Below are positions 1-4,529 of a DNA stretch of 5,230 nucleotides, in pieces. The DNA comes from an uncultured Coriobacteriaceae bacterium (GTDB taxonomy: Bacteria > Actinomycetota > Coriobacteriia > Coriobacteriales > Eggerthellaceae): the NCBI GenBank assembly GCA_900552585.1, contig USAB01000103.1, positions 1-5,230 of the forward strand, in the 5' to 3' direction. The notes beneath the pieces were generated by a model. It searched no databases. It saw only the letters and a program-made list of their open reading frames with translations, and was not told the DNA's origin. A program made the translations under genes and the position numbers. Within the stretch, counting starts at the first letter, position 1, and each line of letters starts with the position of its first letter.

Positions 1-458
1 CTGGCAACGGCGGCACGGCAAACGGCGGCGCGGCGAACGGTGGCTCCGGCACGGGCGGCAATACGACCGCAAAGAAGATAACGACCGGTTCCAGCACCTA
101 CGCGCTGACGGTCGTCTCTTCTTCGGGCGTTCGCCTCTCCGGCACGGTCCATCGTAAGGCCAGCGGATACGTCATCCCGGATTCCAGCACGAAGGCCTAT
201 ACGCTGAAGCAGCTGAAGAAGATGGGGCTTTCGGATGCCGAGCTGTGCATTGCCTGGAACGAGCCGTACGCGCGTTTGGGCGCCCACTTCGCGAATCCCG
301 CCCTGCAGGCGTATTTCGAATCCTGCAGCTGGTATCACGACCGCGGCAAGACCGGCATTCAGCTGTCCGGCGTCGCTGCAAATAACGTGAATCTGCTGCA
401 CAAGCTTGCAGAGCAGAAGGCGTCTTCGAAACGGTGGGAATCCCTGGCAACGTCGTAA
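1..458 (+). CDS. YARHG-domain protein, C-terminal part (5' truncated by window)
   Basis: The reading frame is open from base 3 to the TAA at 456-458, giving 151 residues with the N-terminus outside the window. Residues 1-22 are a flexible Gly/Asn/Thr/Ala linker with ANGG-like repeats. A short region with alternating hydrophobic residues (about 30-50) follows. The rest, from YVIPDSS (about residue 56) onward, fits the YARHG domain: PDSSTKAYT, then LSDAEL, then WNEPYARLG (YARLG at residues 89-93, family signature YARHG), then LQAYFESCSWY. The family domain is thought to be extracytoplasmic, and such proteins often carry an N-terminal zinc ribbon or membrane segment ahead of a low-complexity linker; that part is not visible here. 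The substrate or partner is unknown. The gene is followed by its own terminator and is not part of the pyr operon. Domain call fairly sure, function not. Confidence 0.8.
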   Translation, partial: GNGGTANGGAANGGSGTGGNTTAKKITTGSSTYALTVVSSSGVRLSGTVHRKASGYVIPDSSTKAYTLKQLKKMGLSDAELCIAWNEPYARLGAHFANPALQAYFESCSWYHDRGKTGIQLSGVAANNVNLLHKLAEQKASSKRWESLATS

Positions 459-466
459 CGCGTACG

Positions 467-486
467 GCGCCCGCCCCGGCGGGCGC
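467..486. other. GC-rich inverted repeat
   Basis: GCGCCCGCC (467-475) is perfectly complementary to GGCGGGCGC (478-486) across a 2-nt centre, so in RNA it would form a 7-8 bp hairpin. It starts 8 nt after the YARHG gene stop and is not followed by a T tract, so it is not a terminator by itself. It may protect the mRNA 3' end or act together with the terminator at 511-542. Confidence 0.4.
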
Positions 487-510
487 ATATGCGGGGTCCC
501 AAACTACAGA

Positions 511-542
511 AGCCATCCCGATGCGTTCGGGATGGCTTTTTT
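511..542 (+). terminator. Intrinsic terminator of the YARHG gene
   Basis: AGCCATCCCG (511-520) pairs perfectly with CGGGATGGCT (528-537), with one further A-T pair possible at the loop base, and is followed by six T residues (537-542). It lies 52 nt after the YARHG stop codon and isolates that gene from the downstream yqeY-like gene. Confidence 0.92.
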
Positions 543-570
543 GCCTCATTCTGCAGCGGCTCTGCGCGTA

Positions 571-643
571 TGTCCGAAATGCGGCGCGCCTTTATCGGGC
601 CGGCGACCGCTTCTTCGGCGAGTGCGGCGAACGGCTTCAGAGC
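571..643 (+). pseudogene. Decayed zinc-ribbon coding remnant (frameshifted)
   Basis: Read from 571, the sequence encodes CPKCGAPLSG. Skipping one base (C601) and reading from 602 gives GDRFFGECGERLQS. Joined, this is the classic short zinc ribbon CPxCGxxL...GDRFCxxCG found at the N-terminus of many bacterial membrane or regulatory proteins. Two defects are visible: the one-base frame change at 601, and Phe (TTC 614-616) where the third zinc-binding Cys is expected. No in-frame ATG or Shine-Dalgarno precedes it; an ATG at 570-572 is in the wrong frame. The second half happens to be in frame with the yqeY-like gene, but that gene has its own ribosome-binding site. I infer a fragment of a lost gene, perhaps related to the zinc-ribbon/linker/YARHG proteins of the type just upstream. 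Chance resemblance is unlikely but not excluded. Confidence 0.5.
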
Positions 644-684
644 GTCAATGCCTTCCAATTCCCGCCCGACGTGCGCCGACGCGC

Positions 685-690
685 TATACT
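685..690 (+). promoter_or_regulatory. Probable -10 element for the yqeY-like gene
   Basis: TATACT at 685-690 matches the sigma-70/SigA -10 consensus at five of six positions and would start a transcript near 697, leaving a short leader that includes the Shine-Dalgarno at 706-714. I find no convincing -35 hexamer 16-18 bp upstream, so the promoter may depend on an activator, or the match may be fortuitous. Confidence 0.4.
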
Positions 691-724
691 GGTCAGGCTC
701 AATGGAAGAAGGAGTGTTGCACCT

Positions 725-1168
725 ATGACGTACGACGAGCTGAAAGAGGAAATCAAGAACGCCATGAAGGCGCGCGACAAGGATCGCCTGCGCATCCTGC
801 GCCAGCTGCATGGCGAGATCAAACAGATCGAGGTCGACGAGCGCCGCGAGGTCACGGACAAGGACGTCACGGACATGACGAAGCGCGTGCTGAAGCAGAC
901 GCGCGAAATGCTGGAGAACTCCATTAAAGCGGCGAACGATGATGAGCGCACGGAGCGCCTGAAGGGCCAGATCGAGGTTCTGGAAGGCCTGCTGCCGAAG
1001 CAGCTTTCCGGCGATGAGCTGGTCGCATTGGTGGAGAAGACCATCGCGGACCTGGGCGCTACGTCCAAGCGCGACATGGGCAAGGTCATGGGCGCGCTGA
1101 CGAAGGCCACAGGCGGAAACCTGGACAAGGCCGAGGCTGCGAAGGAAGTGGGCAAGCGCCTGTCGTAG
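725..1168 (+). CDS. GatB/YqeY-family protein
   Basis: This encodes 147 residues, the usual size of stand-alone YqeY proteins. The family is homologous to the C-terminal tRNA-binding region of GatB, the amidotransferase subunit that converts mischarged Glu-tRNA(Gln) or Asp-tRNA(Asn); the role of the stand-alone form is not settled. Family hallmarks seen: an N-terminal helix with MKARDKDRLRILRQL (residues 14-28), a highly charged helical middle, then LEGLLPKQLS (about 86-95) and the C-terminal stretch MGKVMGALTKATGG (about 118-131). The ATG at 725 is chosen because AAGAAGGAG (706-714) lies 10 nt upstream and the family N-terminus begins there; the frame stays open further upstream but only through the terminator and the zinc-ribbon remnant. 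It appears to be a single-gene unit with its own -10 element and terminator, transcribed in the same direction as the pyr operon but separate from it. Confidence 0.93.
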   Translation: MTYDELKEEIKNAMKARDKDRLRILRQLHGEIKQIEVDERREVTDKDVTDMTKRVLKQTREMLENSIKAANDDERTERLKGQIEVLEGLLPKQLSGDELVALVEKTIADLGATSKRDMGKVMGALTKATGGNLDKAEAAKEVGKRLS

Positions 1169-1209
1169 CGATTGCATAGCCTTGCTGCACCGTAAGCGAA
1201 CAAAGGAGT

Positions 1210-1241
1210 ACGGCCGCATTCTTCGAGATGCGGCCGTTTCT
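1210..1241 (+). terminator. Terminator of the yqeY-like gene
   Basis: ACGGCCGCAT (1210-1219) pairs perfectly with ATGCGGCCGT (1228-1237) around an 8-nt loop containing TTCG. The following tract is short and interrupted (TTTCT), so the hairpin is very stable but the U-tract weak. It sits 41 nt after the yqeY-like stop codon and separates that gene from the pyr operon. Confidence 0.8.
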
Positions 1242-1296
1242 CGTATCGGGCGTCCTGGAGCGGGGGAGCGCGGCGTCATCCCCTTGCGGCGCACAT

Positions 1297-1317
1297 CCGA
1301 AGTGCACTGTACGTCGG
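1297..1317. promoter_or_regulatory. Imperfect 21-bp dyad upstream of the pyr promoter (possible operator)
   Basis: The sequence CCGAaGTgCAcTGtACgTCGG, centred at 1307, is symmetric at eight of ten arm positions; one of the two mismatches would be a G-T wobble in RNA. It lies 43 bp upstream of the -35 hexamer. Its left half, CGAAGTGCAC (1298-1307), recurs as CGAAGTCGCAC at 1331-1341, 33 bp further on. A regulator-binding site is possible, but no known protein can be assigned. Confidence 0.25.
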
Positions 1318-1360
1318 CAGGCCAATATGTCGAAGTCGCACGATTATGGGCGGTTGCGGG

Positions 1361-1389
1361 TTTACGCTGTGCGGTCTCATCTTTATAAT
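1361..1389 (+). promoter_or_regulatory. pyr operon promoter
   Basis: TTTACG (1361-1366, four of six matches to TTGACA) and a perfect TATAAT (1384-1389) are separated by exactly 17 bp, an ideal vegetative-sigma promoter. Transcription should begin at about 1393-1397, so the mRNA starts at or within the PyrR-binding hairpin and carries a leader of about 230 nt before pyrR. Confidence 0.82.
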
Positions 1390-1392
1390 GAG

Positions 1393-1426
1393 CTTGTCTT
1401 TAAAACAGTACAGAGAGACTGACAAG
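1393..1426 (+). promoter_or_regulatory. PyrR-binding loop (anti-antiterminator) of the pyr leader RNA
   Basis: Bases 1407-1420 read AGUACAGAGAGACU, matching 12 of 14 positions of the PyrR-binding consensus known from Bacillus pyr leaders, ARUCCNGNGAGGYU. One deviation (A for G at 1418) converts a U-G pair into U-A, so the fold is kept. The lower stem is CTTGTC (1393-1398) with GACAAG (1421-1426). Between the lower and upper stems, the 5' side has an unpaired TTTAAAAC (1399-1406), corresponding to the internal bulge of the family. PyrR with UMP should stabilise this hairpin, blocking the antiterminator and allowing termination. If transcription starts at 1396, the lower stem is shortened to three pairs. 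Confidence 0.8.
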
Positions 1427-1506
1427 GCGAAACATACTCGGCTCGCACAGAAGCGGCCCCGGGCGCGAACCCGAGGGAAGCGGCGGGCGAAACAGGAGAA
1501 TGCCTT
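1424..1506 (+). promoter_or_regulatory. pyr leader antiterminator fold
   Basis: AAGGCG (1424-1429) can pair with TGCCTT (1501-1506), the 5' arm of the attenuator terminator, through five Watson-Crick pairs and one G-U. Because 1424-1426 also form the base of the PyrR-binding hairpin, the two folds exclude each other, as in the established Bacillus model. The span between is closed by a stable hairpin, CCCCGGG (1457-1463) with CCCG-A-GGG (1470-1477, one bulged A), which brings the two strands together. Confidence 0.6.
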
Positions 1507-1528
1507 TGCCTGGTCGAAGGCTTTTTTT
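1502..1528 (+). terminator. pyr operon attenuator terminator
   Basis: GCCTTTG (1502-1508) pairs with CGAAGGC (1515-1521, one G-U pair) around a 6-nt loop and is followed directly by seven T residues (1522-1528). It lies in the leader between promoter and pyrR, so without regulation it would cut off the operon. That position, with the competing antiterminator strand at 1424-1429, identifies it as the PyrR-controlled attenuator. Confidence 0.87.
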
Positions 1529-1555
1529 ATAGCCGTATACCAGGCGGATCGGGAA

Positions 1556-1574
1556 CGCGCACGTTTTCTGCGCG
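1556..1574 (+). other. Small hairpin between attenuator and pyrR
   Basis: CGCGCA (1556-1561) pairs perfectly with TGCGCG (1569-1574) around a 7-nt loop with four T residues. It would be present only in read-through transcripts. No specific role can be assigned. Confidence 0.35.
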
Positions 1575-1594
1575 ATTGACCGGTTCTCATTTTC

Positions 1595-1626
1595 TGTACG
1601 CACTCGACTCGAAGGGAGTGTGTATG
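1595..1626 (+). promoter_or_regulatory. Hairpin covering the pyrR Shine-Dalgarno and start codon
   Basis: Bases 1595-1605 (TGTACGCACTC) can pair with 1616-1626 (GAGTGTGTATG) as 11 consecutive pairs, eight Watson-Crick and three G-U, around a 10-nt loop. The 3' arm contains most of the Shine-Dalgarno core GGGAG (1614-1618) and the entire AUG (1624-1626). An alternative shorter pairing, ACTC (1607-1610) with GAGT (1616-1619), also covers the ribosome-binding site. This suggests that pyrR translation is damped or regulated in addition to transcription attenuation. The structure is read by eye and not energy-evaluated. Confidence 0.45.
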
Positions 1627-2313
1627 CAAGGCGGCAAAGACGTGAAGTCCGTTGTCATGGACGCGTCCGAGATCGACCGAGCGCTTACGCGCATCGCGCA
1701 TCAGATCTTGGAGAGCAACCACGGCGCGGATAACCTTGCCCTTGTGGGCATCGTCACGCGCGGCGACGTGCTGGCCCATCGACTGGCCGAGCGTATCGAG
1801 CAGATAGAAGGGGTCAAGGTTCCCGTCGGGTCCCTGGACATCACGTTCTATCGCGACGACACGGCCATCGCCCTCAATCCGGAAATCTATGTCACCGATC
1901 TTCCGTTCAACCTGGACGGAAGGAATATCGTGCTCGTGGACGACGTCCTGTACACGGGGCGCACCATTCGCTGCGCGCTGGACGCGCTCATGGATTACGG
2001 CCGCCCGGCCGTCATCCAGTTGGCGGTGCTGGTGGACCGCGGTCATCGCGAGCTCCCTATCCGCGCAGATTATGTCGGGAAGAACGTGCCGTCGGCACGC
2101 ACGGAGGCCGTGAACCTTCTGCTGCAGGAGACGGACGGGATGACGTGCGTCGTCATCTACGACGTGGCGCCCGGCGCGCATGTGGGATCCGCGCCCGTGG
2201 CAGAGGGTGCCGTATCGCCGAGTTCGAAGGCGGACATCCCGCCGTATCCCCAGCCCGTATCTTCCGCTCCCGCTGCCTCGCACCCCGATGACGACCGGGG
2301 AGGTGATTGCTGA
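1624..2313 (+). CDS. pyrR: PyrR: pyr operon RNA-binding attenuation regulator / uracil phosphoribosyltransferase
   Basis: PyrR binds the pyr leader RNA in response to UMP and promotes termination; it also has uracil phosphoribosyltransferase activity (uracil + PRPP to UMP). The 229-residue product shows the type I PRTase fold: GIVTRG (42-47), SLDITFYRDD (70-79), the PRPP loop VLVDDVLYTGRT (103-114), and LAVLVDRGHRELPIRADYVG (133-152) with VPSARTE after it. The family normally ends near residue 180 (ETDGMTCVVIYD, 169-180), as B. subtilis PyrR is about 181 residues. Here a Pro/Ala/Ser/Asp-rich, probably disordered tail of about 48 residues follows. ATG 1624 is preferred, with AAGGGAG at 1612-1618; an in-frame GTG at 1618 overlaps that site. 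The stop overlaps the pyrB start by one base (TGATG). Its target loop lies about 200 nt upstream, so PyrR should control its own operon. Confidence 0.95.
   Translation: MQGGKDVKSVVMDASEIDRALTRIAHQILESNHGADNLALVGIVTRGDVLAHRLAERIEQIEGVKVPVGSLDITFYRDDTAIALNPEIYVTDLPFNLDGRNIVLVDDVLYTGRTIRCALDALMDYGRPAVIQLAVLVDRGHRELPIRADYVGKNVPSARTEAVNLLLQETDGMTCVVIYDVAPGAHVGSAPVAEGAVSPSSKADIPPYPQPVSSAPAASHPDDDRGGDC
2281..2306 (+). promoter_or_regulatory. Strong pyrB Shine-Dalgarno inside a hairpin in the pyrR 3' end
   Basis: GGGGAGGTGA (2297-2306) is close to a perfect Shine-Dalgarno and ends 6 nt before the pyrB ATG at 2313, which decides that start. Upstream, CCCCG (2283-2287) can pair with CGGGG (2296-2300), or CACC (2281-2284) with GGTG (2302-2305), so the site can be hidden until ribosomes translating pyrR open it. 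This fits translational coupling of pyrB to pyrR. Confidence 0.6.
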
Positions 2314-3254
2314 TGTTGTCGCAGAAGCATCTGCTGCGCACCACAGATCTGACGGCCGACGATCTGATGCAGATCCTGCAGACCGCGGTCATGTTCGAGG
2401 GCGTGAACGAGCGTCGCATCAAGAAGGTGCCCGCCTTGCGCGGCCGCACGGTCGTGAACCTGTTCTTCGAGCCGTCCACGCGCACGAAGGGCAGCTTCGA
2501 GCTGGCCGAGAAGCGCCTGTCCTGCGATACGCTGTCCGCGGGCGGGTCGAGCAGTTCCACCGTGAAGGGCGAGAGCCTGGTGGATACCATCCAGACGCTG
2601 AATTCCATGAAGGTGGACTGTTACGTCGTGCGCGCGAAGTACGCAGGTACGCCGCAGAAGATCGCCGACCACACGGACGCCTGCGTCATCGACGCGGGAG
2701 ACGGCAAGCACCAGCATCCCACGCAGGCGCTGCTGGACCTGTACACCATCTGGCGCCGCAAGGGCAGCTTCGACGGCCTGCGCGTGGGCATCGTCGGCGA
2801 CATCAGTCACTCGCGCGTGTGCGGCAGCCTGGTTCCGGCGCTCAAGATTCTCGGAGCGCACGTGACGCTCATCGCTCCGCAGACGCTGCTGCCGGCGCGC
2901 CCGGACGTGCTGGGCGCGGATGCCGTCACAGCCGACCTCGATGCCGCGCTGCCGAACCTGGACGTGGTGTACATGCTGCGCGTGCAGATGGAGCGCCTGG
3001 AGGGCGCGCCGTTCCCCAGTCTGCGCGAATACCATCAGTTGTTCGGCCTGACGCGGGAGCGCGAGCCGCTCATGCGCCCGGATGCCATCGTGTGCCATCC
3101 GGGCCCCATCAACCGCGGCGTCGAGCTGGACAGCTACATGGCGGACCATCCCGAACGGTCGGTCATCCTTGACCAGGTGTACGCCGGCCTGTGCGTGCGC
3201 ATGGCCGTTCTCTACCTACTTTTGGGAGGTGCCGAAAATGGCATTGCTGATTAA
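2313..3254 (+). CDS. pyrB: Aspartate carbamoyltransferase catalytic subunit
   Basis: This enzyme joins carbamoyl phosphate and aspartate to N-carbamoyl-L-aspartate, the committed pyrimidine step; it acts as a cytoplasmic trimer. The 313 residues match the usual catalytic-chain length. Visible motifs: carbamoyl-phosphate loop FFEPSTRTKGSFE (51-63), with Lys where E. coli has Arg56, as also in B. subtilis-type enzymes; the mobile loop SSSTVKGESLVDT (80-92) with its catalytic Lys85; RAKYAG (107-112); HQHPTQALLDLYT (133-145); VGDISHSRV (161-169); LRVQMERL (222-229) in the aspartate-binding domain; and HPGPINRGVE (262-271). All key residues appear intact. ATG 2313 overlaps the pyrR stop by one base. 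No pyrI regulatory-chain gene follows; pyrC starts 17 nt before the pyrB stop. That arrangement suggests an unregulated trimer whose supply is set by PyrR attenuation. Confidence 0.97.
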   Translation: MLSQKHLLRTTDLTADDLMQILQTAVMFEGVNERRIKKVPALRGRTVVNLFFEPSTRTKGSFELAEKRLSCDTLSAGGSSSSTVKGESLVDTIQTLNSMKVDCYVVRAKYAGTPQKIADHTDACVIDAGDGKHQHPTQALLDLYTIWRRKGSFDGLRVGIVGDISHSRVCGSLVPALKILGAHVTLIAPQTLLPARPDVLGADAVTADLDAALPNLDVVYMLRVQMERLEGAPFPSLREYHQLFGLTREREPLMRPDAIVCHPGPINRGVELDSYMADHPERSVILDQVYAGLCVRMAVLYLLLGGAENGIAD

Positions 3255-4529
3255 GAATGCGCGCCTGGTGGACCCCGCTGTCGGGTTGGACGGCGTGGGC
3301 GATGTGAGGATCGCCGACGACGGTACCATCGCGGAAGTGGGGCGGGATCTGCCCGCCGAAGGCTGCGAGATCCGCGACCTGACGGGCCGCGTGCTGGTGC
3401 CCGGCCTGGTGGATTGCCATGTGCATCTGCGCGAGCCCGGCTTGGAGCACAAGGAGACCATCTTCACCGGCACGCTGGCGGCTGCCTACGGCGGCTTCAC
3501 GGATATCTGCAGCATGCCGAACACGATTCCCGAGACGGACAATGCGGACGTCATCGAATTCGTCAAGGCGCAGGCCGCGAAGGCGGGGCACTGCCATGTG
3601 CATCCGTCCGGAGCCTGTACGAAGGACCGCAAGGGCGAGGCGCTTGCGGAGATGGGCGATATGGCCGCGCACGGTGCGGTGGCGTTCACGGATGACGGAA
3701 TGGGTGTGCAGGATGCGGGCATGATGCGCCGCGTCATGGATTACGCGAAGCAGTTCGGCAAGGTGGTCATGAGCCATTGCCAAGACATGTCGCTGTCTGC
3801 CGGTGGGCAGGTGAACGAAGGTGCGGCCAGCACGCGCCTGGGCCTTACCGGCTGGCAGCCGCCGAGGAGGTGCAGATCGAGCGCGACATCCTGCTCTCCG
3901 AGCTGACGGGGTGCCCTATCCACATCCAGCACCTCACCACCCGGCACGCCATGGATATCGTCCGCGCCGGCAAGGCCCGCGGCGCGAAGGTGACGTGCGA
4001 GGTCACGCCTCATCACATGTTCCTGAATGAGGACGACATTCGTGAGGATTACAACACGAACTTGAAGGTGAATCCTCCGCTGCGCACGCCCCAGGACAAC
4101 GAGGCCGTGATCGAGGGCGTTCTGGATGGTACGGTGGACATCATCGTCACGGACCATGCACCGCATGCGGCACATGAGAAGGATCGCGAATTCGAGCTGG
4201 CGCCGAACGGCATGATCGGCATCGAGACATCGCTTCCGTCCGTGCTCACGTGGCTGGTGCGGCCGGGCCGCATCGACTACAACCGCATGGTGGAGCTGAT
4301 GGCCATCAATCCGCGCACCATATTGGGAATTCCCCAGGTCAAGTTGGAGCCGGGTTCCGTGGCGGACCTTACGTCATTCGATCCGGACAAGGAATGGGAC
4401 TGCACGCCCGACTGCTTCCATTCGAAATCGAACAATTCGGGATTCATCGGCAGGCACTTCGTGGGCAAGGCTACGGACACGTTCGTAGCGGGCAAGCCGG
4501 TACTCGTGGAAGGTGAAGTCAGTGAGTGA
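3238..4529 (+). pseudogene. pyrC: Dihydroorotase, interrupted by a frameshift
   Basis: Dihydroorotase cyclises carbamoyl-aspartate to dihydroorotate. The ATG at 3238 follows GGGAGG (3224-3229) by 8 nt and lies within the pyrB 3' end. The first frame gives 206 sound residues: metal site DCHVHLREPG (His61, His63), SMPNT (92-96), TDDG (151-154), MSHCQD (178-183), then NEGAASTRLGLTGW. After TGG 3853-3855 it derails into PPRRCRSS and stops at 3904-3906. The family sequence resumes in another frame from GCC 3858: AAEEVQIERDILLSELTG, IHIQHLTT (metal His), EVTPHHM, KVNPPLR, VTDHAPHA (catalytic Asp) and the C-terminus to TGA 4527-4529. Joined, the halves give about 430 residues, normal for this class. 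One or, more likely, four bases (family spacing GWPAAAEEV) are missing near 3855-3858. No other lesion is seen, so this is either a very recent mutation or a sequence error. The truncated 222-residue product would lack the C-half active-site residues. Confidence 0.93.

Noticed and set aside
434..724. N-terminal extension of the yqeY-like gene in the same frame
   Set aside because: It would translate a terminator hairpin and the zinc-ribbon remnant, whereas ATG 725 has a good Shine-Dalgarno and matches the family start.
359..1294. Minus-strand open frame of 311 codons opposite the yqeY-like gene
   Set aside because: It runs through two terminator hairpins and opposite a clear family protein; no motif or ribosome-binding site supports it.
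1500..1532. Ten-codon leader peptide (MPLPGRRLFL) overlapping the attenuator terminator, after AGGAG at 1494-1498
   Set aside because: The spacing between AGGAG and ATG is a single base, too short for good initiation, and the PyrR-binding loop already explains control; an E. coli pyrBI-type leader-peptide mechanism is therefore unlikely.
1346..1579. 77-codon plus-strand frame through the pyr promoter and leader
   Set aside because: It spans the promoter, PyrR loop and terminator, is Arg/Lys-rich without a motif, and has no ribosome-binding site.
1576..1604. Possible internal promoter before pyrR (TTGACC at 1576-1581)
   Set aside because: No acceptable -10 hexamer is found at 15-18 bp spacing; the TTTACG/TATAAT promoter at 1361-1389 is much better.
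1576..1623. Longer pyrR N-terminus from TTG 1576 or GTG 1618
   Set aside because: The TTG lacks a Shine-Dalgarno, the GTG overlaps the one used for ATG 1624, and the PyrR family N-terminus fits the ATG.
1276..2283. Long minus-strand open frame (335 codons) across the pyr leader and pyrR
   Set aside because: It lies opposite pyrR, shows no family motif, and has the Arg/His-rich composition typical of antisense frames in GC-rich genes.
2157..3149. Minus-strand open frame of 330 codons opposite pyrB, and the overlapping plus-strand frame 2180-3172
   Set aside because: Both are shadows of pyrB, which has every expected motif and a strong ribosome-binding site; compositions are Arg/Ala-biased without recognisable domains.
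3850..3860. Programmed -1 ribosomal frameshift in pyrC
   Set aside because: A -1 shift after TGG would give GWAAAEEV with the right length, but CGGCTGGCAG is no slippery heptamer and dihydroorotases are not known to use recoding; mutation or sequence error is simpler.
4513..4521. Alternative carA start at GTG 4513
   Set aside because: This GTG lies within the Shine-Dalgarno AAGGTGA itself, so GTG 4522 five bases after it is the better start.
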